Assembly: GCA_963691705.1 (NCBI GenBank)
Contig: OY829543.1
Location: 46,418,564-46,482,563 of the forward strand
From: Viola odorata
Taxonomy: Eukaryota > Streptophyta > Magnoliopsida > Malpighiales > Violaceae
Length of the DNA: 64,000 nucleotides
Direction: 5' to 3'
Shown here: one piece after another, positions 21,001 to 30,425 of the stretch
Layout of the letters: each line of letters starts with the position of its first letter
How positions within the stretch are numbered: position 1 is the first letter of the stretch
Program-made: the position numbers and the translations under genes
The notes under the pieces: model-generated
Seen by the model: only the letters and a program-made list of their open reading frames with translations
What the model was told of the DNA's origin: nothing
Database searches by the model: none

Positions 21001-22978
21001 AGCTGTTTTTCTCATTATTACCCTCTTTCTTTTCGACTCTCAAACCCTCTCTTTTTCTCTCAATTTCTTTTGTTATTTCATACTCAGCATGGGACTTAGC
21101 AAGCCAATGCTGGTCCTTTAGTACCTCGGTCGGTGTGAGAGGCGCCAATGTAAACTTCTGTCCGTTCTTTACTAACTTGTAGTGATTGCGCTTGCCATCA
21201 TGAATGGCCTCTCTATCATACTGCCATGGTCTCCCAAGGATGATATGACTCGCTTGCATTGGTACCACGTCACACAGCACCTCATCCTTGTACTTGTCAA
21301 TTGAGAAATTAACTAGCACTTGTCTAGTCACCTTGATCCCTAGCCCATCCGTCATCCATTGTAGGCTGTACGGATGTGGGTGTTTGATGGTTTGTAACCC
21401 GAGCTTGTGTACCATCATCCAGCTCGCACAGTTAGTGCAACTCCCATTATCAATGATGATTGCACACCCTTTCTTATCAACCAAACCGCGAGTATGAAAT
21501 AGGTTTTCTCGCTGTTCTTCATCAAGAACCTCTTCTTTTACTTGCGCGCTTAGGCTACGGCGCACCACCATCAAACGACTCTCGGGCTTTAGACAATCCT
21601 CCTCCGAATCATTGTCCCCTTCATCATCTCCTCCGTCTGAACCCCGATTATCTTCATCTGATTCTTCGTCTCCTTTCGGTCTTATGATGAACACCCGTTT
21701 GTTAGGACAGTCGGCTCTCCGATGGCCTCTCCCGTTACATTGAAAGCAAATAATGTCTTTGGTGGGTGGCCGGTCGGTGGGTGGCCGGTCGGTAGGTGGT
21801 GTATAAGGCTTGCTACCGGTCGGTTTAGAAATAGGATTAGTACTAGTTCCCCCTTTGGTATGAGGTAACGCCCTAGGTGTAGCATTCGGACCCTTAACAT
21901 CCTTTTCCCAAGGTTTCTTCCAAGTACTAACCTTGGTACTTGTCGGCGCTGTTGGGGATCTACTGTACGGAACCCTCTCCTTCCGTTGCTTCTCTATTTT
22001 AGTTGCTAAGTGCAACATTCCTCTCAACGAATCATAAGGGTAGAGTTCCAATGTGTTAGCAATATCCCTATTCAAGCCGTTGAAGAACCTTGCCATCTTA
22101 GCGTCTTCACTTTCAACCGCTTCTACTCTAGCTAAGGCAATTTCCATCTCGTTGTAGTACTCACTAACACTCTTACTTCCTTGTGTTAGTGACTGCAATC
22201 TCTTGTGAAGCTCTTGGTGAAAATAAGGAGGCACAAACCTCTCCCTCATGAATGCCTTCATTACTTCCCATGTAAGCGGCCCATCTCGCCTTAAGGTGCG
22301 ATTCCTAATGGTTTGCTCCATCCAATGAGTAGCATACCCACTAAACTCGACGGCTGCCAATTTCACCTTCTTATCCTCTGAGTAGTTATGACAGAAAAAG
22401 ATTGAATCTACCTTTTTCTCCCATACCAAATACGCGTCCGGGTCATCTGCACCATCAAACGGTGGAATTTTCATCTTGATGCTACTGAGATTCGCATCAA
22501 CTCCATTCTCCACTTGCTCATTCGGCCTACCACCCCGCCTAACCCTTGGTATAGGACCCTCGTTACCATCTGTTTCAGGTAACGGACCTTGTGGACCTCG
22601 AGGTGGAGGTCTGGGAGCACCCCGCTCTTGTTCTGCAAGGCGCTCGTTGGGAGTCCTCAGCCTATGCCTACCAACGGGTGGCACGTAATCCTGCCTCGGA
22701 TGTCCATCACTCTCATCATCAGTATCGTCGAGACGACCATCTGAAACATCATCCCCAAAAGAGTCCTCCTCTCTCGGTACTGACCCGTGAGAGCTATGCC
22801 CCTGGTTAAGAGTAGGTACCCTGTGCAACTCAACACCTTTAGCCTGCGACTCTTCAACCCGTAGTAACCGACTTGTATTCGTCCGAACATCCGCTGCTAC
22901 TCCCCTTAGTTCAATCGTGAGTGACTCGAGAGCTGCTAACACCGGATTAATGTTTGGTCCAGTGACTTCGTCGGACAT
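17846..22978 (-). CDS. Ty3/gypsy Gag-Pol polyprotein, 1710 aa, intact
   Basis: Order by approximate residue: Gag capsid domain (170-345), CCHC knuckle CFQCNGRGHRRADC (about 410-425), protease with IIDNGSCTNCAS (about 510), RT with VVYFDDILIYS (about 945), RNase H (about 1080-1200), integrase HHCC finger (about 1265-1320) and DDE core (DFVVGLP about 1341, SDRDTKF about 1400, HPQTDGQTE about 1434). The C-terminal region has SSTFNVSDLELF and TRARARKLQ. I see no canonical chromodomain. The ORF has no internal stop, so the element could be autonomous. The stop is inside the 3' LTR. The ATG at 22978 lies about 790 bp downstream of the 5' LTR. Confidence 0.95.
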   Translation of the reverse strand: MSDEVTGPNINPVLAALESLTIELRGVAADVRTNTSRLLRVEESQAKGVELHRVPTLNQGHSSHGSVPREEDSFGDDVSDGRLDDTDDESDGHPRQDYVPPVGRHRLRTPNERLAEQERGAPRPPPRGPQGPLPETDGNEGPIPRVRRGGRPNEQVENGVDANLSSIKMKIPPFDGADDPDAYLVWEKKVDSIFFCHNYSEDKKVKLAAVEFSGYATHWMEQTIRNRTLRRDGPLTWEVMKAFMRERFVPPYFHQELHKRLQSLTQGSKSVSEYYNEMEIALARVEAVESEDAKMARFFNGLNRDIANTLELYPYDSLRGMLHLATKIEKQRKERVPYSRSPTAPTSTKVSTWKKPWEKDVKGPNATPRALPHTKGGTSTNPISKPTGSKPYTPPTDRPPTDRPPTKDIICFQCNGRGHRRADCPNKRVFIIRPKGDEESDEDNRGSDGGDDEGDNDSEEDCLKPESRLMVVRRSLSAQVKEEVLDEEQRENLFHTRGLVDKKGCAIIIDNGSCTNCASWMMVHKLGLQTIKHPHPYSLQWMTDGLGIKVTRQVLVNFSIDKYKDEVLCDVVPMQASHIILGRPWQYDREAIHDGKRNHYKLVKNGQKFTLAPLTPTEVLKDQHWLAKSHAEYEITKEIERKREGLRVEKKEGNNEKNSFHENIEHGKSEIESLRKYSHDKSKHAESGIERIKGEASKKNSSVYAKDSEVRKILISKKDCFGASRPLLLMRFRSYCLTSDKTERHLTVPIGISSLLQEFADVLPEEMPPGLPPFRGIEHQIDFVPGSAIPHRPAYRSNPEETKELQRQVNDLLARGYVRESLSPCAVPVILVPNKDGTWRMCVDCRAVNKITVKYRHPIPRLDDMLDELSGSRFFSKIDLMSGYHQIRMKEGDEWKTAFKTKYGLYEWMVMPFGLTNAPSTFMRLMNHVLRHLIGKFVVVYFDDILIYSKSFDEHVLHLREVFLTLREQKLYAKPSKCSFAMEQVGFLGFIVSADGVKVDEEKIRAIQEWPTPTSVSDVRSFHGLASFYRRFVKDFSTIAVPLNDLTKKNVVFRWDQQQEAAFATLKDRLCAAPVLALPDFSKAFEVECDASGLGIGAVLMQERRPIAYFSEKLKDAQLRYPTYDKEFYALVRALETWQHYLMPREFIVHTDHLSLKYLKGQGKLNRRHAVWMEFIETFPYHIQYKQGKENVVADALSRRYVLITSLNAKLLGFSHIIELYATDSDFGDIYLHGVSISGSKFYKHEGYLFKGKHLCIPHCSLRELLVHEAHSGGLMGHFGITKTLDVLHDHFYWPHMKRDVVRIIARCLVCRRAKSKSAGHGEYMLLPVPSHPWTDLSMDFVVGLPRSKNGKDSVFVVVDRFSKMSHFIPCSTTYDATQIADLFFREVVRLHGIPLTIVSDRDTKFLSHFWRVLWKKLGTKLLYSTSYHPQTDGQTEVVNRTLGSLLRTLVRKHVSTWVDHVPFIEFAYNRAVHSTTHYSPFELVYGFNPRTVLDLTPLPLSDVVSLDGAQKADFVKQLHAKAKQNIERMNAKLMLKRNDGRRLVTFQVGDWVWLHMRKERFPAQRRGKLSPRGDGPFQIIEKINNNAYKLALPSEYGAVSSTFNVSDLELFDADDECGLSADADSDSRANPSEGGGNDANPRIQLPLPPAGPMTRARARKLQDRLSALIHKELECERTSEEAALREKTPRVVNLLTFTMTEDDSARNDT

Positions 22979-23768
22979 CCTGTAGTTCCTGAAAGCACAA
23001 CACTAGCAAAGCACGTAAAATTTCACTAGCCCTAGCACTCCCTTACGTGTTTACACTCGTGTTTATCCACTCTAATAATCTCACAAATAAGCACTCAAAT
23101 TCCCTGCAATGCCGATTGTTAGTAAGACTCAAGAATAAGAATAAAGCTTCCAAAGATACTCTCAAGGACAACTAGTTGCAAAACAAATGTGGATATTAGG
23201 TAACCGAGTAGTTGCAAGAAGCAATCAACTACGCAATTATCTAAAGGAGTAGAAAGCAATGTATTAGGGATCAAAGAAGAGATCAAAGACTCAAGAACAA
23301 CTCAAATATGTCGCAAGCTGCGATTCTTTTGATAGAAAATATGCGTTTACTTTGCTCTTGCCTCTTTGGCTTTTCTTTTGATATTGGAGTTCAACACTTT
23401 TATCCTTTGTAATTGTAAAGTGACGTAGTCTTTTAATTTAAATTTTTTTTTTTTTTTTTTGTGACTACGTACACAGTTTAGTGTTTCGATTACAGATTTT
23501 GACTCCAAACTCCAAATCACTTGATTCTTTTTGATTTGGATTCCTAACAAACACAGCTTTCCAATGATACCTTTCTTATTGAAAACGCACTTCAATAGCT
23601 ATATATATAATTACAATTCCGAAACTGACACACACGTATCGAACCACGCACACAAGGAAATCGGTTTTTAGGATTTTAGCAGAAAAGGAAACCGATTTCA
23701 ACAATTGAAAACTTGAAATTAAAAGGGATACTTTACCAATCATGAACACCTTAAGCTCCGCTACCAAC
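22979..23768 (-). other. 5' leader of the Ty3/gypsy element
   Basis: Untranslated leader between the primer site and the Gag start; contains a homopolymer run (T on the plus strand) near 23444-23461. No gene. Confidence 0.6.
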
Positions 23769-24679
23769 TGATACGATCCTAGTTGCGTAGGATGCGTAGC
23801 ACGTACCTTTTGATCTTTGTTCAAGACTGGATTTCAATCTGCGGAAATAATATGACTCTCTTGATGTTTAAATCTCCTAACAGCCAGGCGTTAAGCAATC
23901 TAAACCAAGCAATCGAGGATCTTGAGTAGAATCCTTAAATCTAGACTCCGGTATGAGAATCAATCTAAGGCAAACGACACAATGAAGCAATATTCGGGTT
24001 TTACTTGAAACAGACTCGAGAATTGCAAGACTCAAGAAGGAACAAGTGCTCACGGATGAACAATGGGCATAAGTTGCAAGAAACAATTGTTCTGATTATC
24101 AAAATTAAGCCAAGTTTCTAAGGAGGCCAAACGGCTCCTTATATAAGGTTACAAGCAAACCCTAATAATAAACCTAATAGGAATAGAAGTAGGACTTCTA
24201 AAATAGGAAAAATAACTTAACTAATTAACTGTTTAATTAACTAATTAAGCTAAAACAAATAAAGTCAACGACTTTAAAATCAGTCAAGGCACGCCAGCTT
24301 CTGGACACGCGGAACGGGTAGGAGCCGTTTTGAGCAATCGGCACGCGAGACAGATGAGTGAAACGGCAACGGCTGAGTGAAATGGTCAGATGCCGATTTG
24401 GCGAAACGGACAAGAGCCGTTTTGAACGAATCGGGCAAGACCCGTTTTGCGATAAACGGTCAAGTGCCGTTTCTGGCAGAATCATCTTCGGTCATTGTGA
24501 ATGTAAGGAGATTCACAACTCTTGGCGTCTTCTCTCGAAGTACAGCTTCCTCACTTGTCCTCTCACATTCCAGCTCCTTGTGAATGAGAGCTGACAATCG
24601 GTCTTGAAGCTTTCTTGCTCTGGCTCGAGTCATTGGACCAGCTGGTGGTAACGGTAGTTGGATGCGTGGATTCGCATCA
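23769..24679 (-). repeat. 5' LTR (element strand) of the IPUT1 insertion
   Basis: 911 bp, same ends as the other LTR. Differences seen: C for T in GTCAA(T/C)GACTT, C for T in CAAGTG(T/C)CGTTT, and A for G in CGAAGT(G/A)CAGCTT. Confidence 0.93.
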
Positions 24680-24757
24680 AAAAGGTTTGTAGAGTTTGAT
24701 TATGCACCCTTTTAGTATTTCCTTTTGTGGAACATTACTTGATGGATAGTCTCATAG

Positions 24758-25142
24758 GTCATCAACGGCAAGGGGCATATTGTGATGTTGCTACGTGGTA
24801 CTATGGGTTAGGAATGGCGTTTTTGGCTATTGCTGCCCCCGCTTTACCATGCATTTTTGGGATTACTGCTCTGTTTGTGAGGTAGTTTATATTTTAAATG
24901 CCTGTTTTGTTTCCTTATTGTAAAGCTGGAACTATTATCACTCAATACCTATTTGTATGGGAAAGAAGAAACATTAAGAGAGTGCTTGACTCGTTTACAG
25001 GTTAGGGTTGATGGTTGTAGGAGGTCTAATTTTGGCTTCTTTCATGACATATGCGTCAGAGCACCTTGCAATTCGATCATTTTTTAAGGGGTATGAAGAT
25101 AGGGACATAGCAAGAGCAAAGAGTATATGTTTCTTTTGTTGA
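24758..25142 (+). pseudogene. IPUT1: IPUT1-like exons 9-10, stranded beyond the retrotransposon
   Basis: Exon 9 (24758-24881) and exon 10 (25001-25142) continue the IPUT1-like frame: GHQRQ..., a helix around GLGMAFLAIAAPALPCIFG, then LGLMVVGGLILASFMTYASEH and the Cys-ending tail KSICFFC followed by TGA. Acceptors are CTCATAG and TTTACAG; the phases fit exon 8. The coding sequence itself has no stop or frameshift, so the retrotransposon is the only lesion seen. In this allele these last two membrane helices cannot be joined to exon 8 by ordinary splicing unless the 7.5-kb element is removed. Confidence 0.88.
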
Positions 25143-28100
25143 CATGAAGCACACAGCTACGTAAGTGTATTTTAACTGAATTTGTTTCTGCTAGTGAATT
25201 TGGCTTTGAGTTCATTCTAACATCTTTTTCTTAAAAAGAAGTCGCAAGTATTTATAGATTCCGATGAGGATTCATGTTTTTCCCTTAAACTTCAATGCCT
25301 AGTTTCATAATGTTCTTCTGAGTCACTGTTTGTTGGTTGCTAAGACACTGCTTACTTGTTAGGGTACATTTGTAGCTCTTGTTCATCCAAGCAATTCTCT
25401 TTCAGTGCTAATGGAATGCTGCATTGTGCTAATTGAAGTAACTCAATTCCAGGGTTGACATCCATTTTCTTTTGTTGTTTTCATATTTTCCCTATTAGAA
25501 TCCACATTTTGCAGCTAGATGCTTTAAGCATATAAAACATCTAAGTCTTCAATGAGTCCGGATCGGATCACACCCGAGATCTGGTGCTCACACTGGTGAT
25601 AAGAGATTGTTCTTTTCCTGGCAAAACAAACCAACGCAGTAGTGGTATGTTACTTCTCATGAAATAGCATGCTACTTTCTAAAAATTAAATCATACGTTT
25701 TTGTTTGTCTATGGTGCATTCAAGTATTATTATTCCTTTTCCAGCTTGTGGATTTGCTGTAAACTCTTTTAGATTGGACAGTCTCAAAAAATCAGAATTT
25801 TAGAATTTAATAACTCCACTTAACATCTTGAAATACAATTTTTTAGTGCCTTGATTCTTGAAAGAATTCCTCTATAATAGTACTTGTTTTCTTGAATAAA
25901 CTACTAAATCCAACTAATGATGTTCACTTGTTTGTACATATTTGTGGTAATGATATTGCACTTCTGTTCTGTCATTGTTGGCTACGCAGTGGACAATGAC
26001 GTATTTTGAAGGATGAATCTAAAATGATGGCGTCATCCATTTGTAACGTTTCAGGCCTTGACGTGAGGACCATATATAGTCTATTAAAATTACCATCTTT
26101 TCCTTTTCAACCAACCCTATTTCGATACTTACTATTTTACTAATAAAATTATATTAATTGATGTGTCAATATATAATTATAGTTTATTTTTTTCTAATTA
26201 GGTATATTATTATTTTTATTTAAATAAATAATTACCAAGCTAATATAAAAATGATACGTATATTTTTTTATATAAATTAATGAAAATTTTAACATCTCTG
26301 ACAAAAATGGGTGGAAATTACCAATCTAGCCGACAGTCGAATAAGGATAATATAGGGAGCGTAAATAAAACAATCCATACTTAGTGAAAAAGTCCAAACA
26401 AGATATTTTTTCTTCCATCCCATTACACAAAAGGTTAATTACCGACTCACGACTTTGGGTAGAGGTTATTAATAATTTATAAACAAGGGAAGCATCAAAA
26501 TCTGAAACTGATATTGGAAGGTTTTTGCTTAATTGATAATTAGCAATTGATTAATAGCAAGTTAATCAAGATTAGTGAACTGTCAATGAACTAACCCACC
26601 ATTATTAATGATTATAATTTATAGTAGCTTGGACAATACCCAATTGATGAGTCATTAACCAATAAAAAATGGTGAATGGTTCCAATCATCTTGTTTGCTT
26701 TCTAGCCAGTTGGAAGTCATTTTCCACTAATGAGGACACATGGCTGCTCATTAAAAAAGAAGAAGAGGAACATTAATAATTATTAAAAAGGAAAAAGAAG
26801 ATGGAAAAAAAAAGGTGAGGTTTGTTGAATCATCATCGGTATTATCGTTAGGATATTTGATACACCACGAATGATAGGTTCTGCTTGAAATAGTTTTCTA
26901 CTGCTTTTTCTAGAATCTAATCTAACGGTGAAAATATAATTTGAAAATTTTATCAAAAACAGTTCTGGTCATTAGATTAATTATGGGAGAAAGTAGAATT
27001 TATTTGGAAAACAATCTCAAACATAGTCACAGTATAAGCAAATGTGCGCCTACAATTTTAACTATTCACATTGAGTCGGTTTTTTAAAAAATAAAGTGTT
27101 TGTAATTTTTGCCCTACAATGCAGTATTTTTTCCCTGGAGAAAACAGTTTTATGAAAAAAAAAGATAAAAAAATATTAGCCACTAACTACATCTAATGTG
27201 ATTTAATTATGACTATGCATTCACTGTGGTGTTTCTAGATTGCCGAATAAGAATAAATCACAACAATTATGTCCGATCCAAACAGAGTGAGTAAAATATC
27301 ATTTAATTGCAAGAGCATGAAACAAACTTTTGAAATGAAACCATGGCATGTCACTGGCCATCTTTTGACATGTATGTTGATTTTATATAGACATTGTTTG
27401 TAGAGGGTAGCCTAGAGATATGCATTTTTTATCCTCCAAGTTTGTAGCAGTAGTATATTTGTTCCCATGTATTTGGAGCTTCTTAACTACTTAATTAGTT
27501 CCACTTCTCCATCGGCCTATACAACAAGCAATTGTAACATGGCATGGCATGACATGACATGACTACTTAATTAATTAATGAGCATGTAATAATATATCAT
27601 CGTGTCCTAATCCTCAATAATTATGCTTCATATACATGTCATTGTTGCCGCACTCATTCTTGTCTGGAATTAATCACACTTTTGGTTTCTCAACTATGGT
27701 AACGACTTGGGTTGACACTGTTCGAACCTCTTGTTGCAATAATCCATACCCATCCATCAAATGCTGGCATGTATGATTAATCATGTATACATGATTTTCG
27801 ATAAATTCCACACCTTCAACCACTCAAGATTAATAATGATAACATATATGTCCTTTATCACAATTTTATACTTGTTTTTAGCCCCAAAACGAAACAATCT
27901 TCACTTTAAATTGTTTTCGTACATTTTTTTTATATTTTTAGGCGCAAGAGATGGAAGAACCACTAACATATGTGTTTTCGAATTAATTAACACTAATGCA
28001 TTACTCTTACATAAAGATCAAAACACCCATAAATTAAAGCAAGGAGGGAGAAAACAATCTTGTTTGGTTGCCCTAATTAAAGATGTGGTAGCAAATTGAT

Positions 28101-28315
28101 GAACAAATTAAACTACAAATTTGGAATCTAACAACAAACAAAAAGATTCCAATTTTTGTTTATTTAGTTGTTGTTTTTTCCTATATTTTCTTGGCAACCA
28201 AACAAGAAGAAGAGGAGAAGATATAATTCAAAATAAGCCAAGAATCAGACTTGCCTAGAGGTAATTGCATGAGTTCCTCAGGTCATCATCATCGTTTTGT
28301 ACATCATTGAAGCTG
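25143..28315. other. 3' flank of IPUT1 and AT-rich intergenic DNA
   Basis: The first kilobase probably contains the IPUT1 3' UTR; no polyadenylation site was fixed. The rest is very AT-rich. The open frame at 27761-28099 has no recognisable similarity and ordinary AT-rich composition; I do not call it. No RNA gene recognised. Confidence 0.4.
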
Positions 28316-28429
28316 CTAATTCTCCTGCTCCTGCAATTCTTTGTAATTAGCAGCAACTAATCCTTCATTAAACACCTTGGAAGGAAGATCGTGGCATCCT
28401 AATCTTCTCATCTTCTTCTTCTTCTTCAT
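28316..28429 (-). CDS. Possible small peptide gene, 37 aa, unrecognised
   Basis: Minus-strand ATG with five Lys codons, then MRRLGCHDLPSKVFNEGLVA and an acidic, Gln-rich end. It is placed like a real gene: a TATATATATA stretch lies about 100 bp upstream (28540-28550), with a CT-rich leader between. No signal peptide. A second frame continues past the stop for another 20 or so codons (acidic, DDDD), so an unseen splice or frameshift could give a longer protein. Family unknown; it may be chance. Confidence 0.25.
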   Translation of the reverse strand: MKKKKKMRRLGCHDLPSKVFNEGLVAANYKELQEQEN

Positions 28430-28737
28430 CTCCAAATTTAAACTAAGACAACAAAGATTTGTAGCTATAGATATATGAATATTGTAGAAGAGAGGGAGAG
28501 AGAGCAAGAAATTATATGTGAGCACCTTAGAATTGTTGCTATATATATATACAAGAGAGTTGTGTGATTTTTCAACCCTTTTATATATATCTAAGACGGA
28601 TGATACAAAAGAACAAAACTAAAAGTCAAGCCATATAACAATCAAATAAGTCCCTGAGTTTGTCTCAAATTTACAATTTACTCCAATTATGTAATGAAGT
28701 TATATTTTTTTTAACAAGACCATTTAGTAATCCGCTC

Positions 28738-28900
28738 ACCATATTAGTGCCGACTATTTCGGATTTGAGTTGGGTGGGACCACTATAATGACAGTAAAGC
28801 TCTCTCCTCACAAGTTTTAATACAACGACACACCCAAGACTCAAATCTGAAACCTCTAATTATGATAGAACTCTTTACGAATTGATCTACGTGTTTGTGA
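28738..28900 (-). repeat. Possible tRNA-derived SINE fragment
   Basis: On the minus strand TAGATCAATTCGTAAAGAG resembles a pol III A box and GATTTGAGTCTTGGGTGTG a B box, at a spacing typical of tRNA-derived SINEs. No poly-A/T tail or target duplication was confirmed. Confidence 0.3.
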
Positions 28901-29269
28901 GTATAATGAAGTTATTACTTTCATAAAGTATAATATATATATATATTTTTAAATATAAAGTTATGTCATGCATAATCCATTCATCCATGTCTATTTGGTT
29001 GAAGTAAGTTTTTATGAGAATGAGATGATTCATAATAAAATAAGAATATCGACTAATTATATAAAGTGAACTACTAATTTTTAAATTTAAATTTTTTTAT
29101 TTACGTTCCTATTATATTAAGCGAAAAAAATACTACTAACTTTTAACATAAAACAACATGGAAAGGTTTTAAACAATTTTTGATATAAGGATTTGTGAAT
29201 TTTTGTGATTAATCAAATAGGTTTCCATTTTAAACGCATAATCCCTATAAGCTCGGAAAAGGAAAAAAT

Positions 29270-29810
29270 GTAAAATTTACCCTTATATTTGTATCATATG
29301 TTAAGATAAACTACTATATTTATAGTTGAGTCAAATTATAAGTCACTACATTTATCCACCTGATCTATATTAGTCACTTCTTTTTAAAAATATTATACCT
29401 CGTTTGGATACATTATAAGGCTATACTTACATGGTATTTTAAAAAAATGATATGACATAAAAATCACGCTCTACACTCATTCTGTAATTGAAAAATAAAA
29501 AGTTTGATCAAAATATCCAAAAATAAAACATCGAGCAAGATCAAAATAATAAACCACTATTTTTGTGCACTCAATTTTATTTATTTATTTGATTTTTTTC
29601 ACATGTTGATTTTTTATATTTTTATTTTTAAATTTAATTTCGAAGTCAGGATGTTCATATGTTGTTTTTTTATGTCAAACAAGGTATAACTATTTTTAGA
29701 AATGAGTGACTAATGTAGATCAAATGAATAAATATAGTGTCTTATTTGATTCAATTACAAATATAGTGACTTATCTTGATATATGATACAAATATAAAGG
29801 TGACTTTTAC
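29270..29810. mobile_element. MITE-like fold-back element, about 540 bp
   Basis: The outer roughly 125 bp on each side are imperfect inverted repeats (left GTAAAATTTACCCTTATATT; right, reversed, GTAAAAGTCACCTTTATATT), continuing through GTATCATAT, AAGATAA and TTAGTCACT strings. No ORF with similarity. Exact ends and target duplication not resolved, so superfamily unknown. Confidence 0.55.
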
Positions 29811-30339
29811 TCCAAATCTGACATGTTAAATGTGTGATACCTCACTTTTCTCCAAATCTTATGGTTATCAAATCACTACCGTATTGGCAGTCATTTTTTA
29901 AATGTGAAATAATAGTTATCATATGATCTATTTAAATTGAGTTGTCACACATTTAACCTATCATTTGAGTTAAACGAAGAGAAATTGAACTTCACGGAGC
30001 CACCCCGCTGCTATTAAAGATAAAACACTATATATCTAATAACCTATAGATATACACAATTAAAAAATATGGTAAACACGTGAGAAGATGGCTAGAAAAT
30101 ACAACCCATTTAGATGCGCAAGAACAAGAAAGACAAAAAATCATTATATTCTCCTGGTTTATAAATCTTTAGGTAAATTACATAAAAAAAATCTTTAATA
30201 TTTCACTAATACAATTCGCATAGCTACTAAAAAGTTACAATTTTAACTTTTATAATAGTTAAAAAATTAAATAATATAATAAATTATGAAATATGGATAA
30301 AAAAATATAAAAAAATATGGCAAGATCTAAAATAATGTA

Positions 30340-30425
30340 TATGTAGCTCAATGGTTGTCTTACTGATAGTAAATGTGTCATCAGAAACTCATACCCAGAC
30401 TCGAATCCCACCTCCGTTTATTAAA
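30340..30425 (+). repeat. Possible tRNA-derived SINE fragment
   Basis: TGTAGCTCAATGGTTG (A-box-like) is followed about 50 bp later by GACTCGAATCCC (B-box-like) and then an A-rich stretch. The middle does not fold as a tRNA, so this is a degraded SINE or chance match rather than a tRNA gene. Confidence 0.3.

Larger units (their letters stand above)
17155..24679 (-). mobile_element. Complete young Ty3/gypsy LTR retrotransposon inserted in IPUT1
   Basis: Two 911-bp LTRs (17155-18065 and 23769-24679), each TGATACGATCC...TTCGCATCA, flank one minus-strand Gag-Pol ORF. The target duplication is AAAAG (17150-17154 and 24680-24684). By eye the LTRs differ at only three positions, all transitions. The primer site at 23755-23766 (minus strand TGGTAGCGGAGC) resembles the tRNA-iMet site TGGTATCAGAGC at 10 of 12 positions. 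The element is antisense to the host gene. I favour the chromovirus branch (CRM/Reina neighbourhood) because the ORF runs into the 3' LTR and ends with a TRARARKLQ motif, but lineage is tentative. Confidence 0.95.

Noticed and set aside
20862..21182. Leu/Ser-rich plus-strand frame within the gypsy element
   Set aside because: Shadow of the intact Gag-Pol frame on the other strand.
27761..28099. 112-codon plus-strand frame
   Set aside because: AT-rich composition and no similarity I recognise; first part hydrophobic by chance.
30340..30425. tRNA gene suggested by A- and B-box-like strings
   Set aside because: No acceptor stem or anticodon arm can be formed; a SINE fragment at most.
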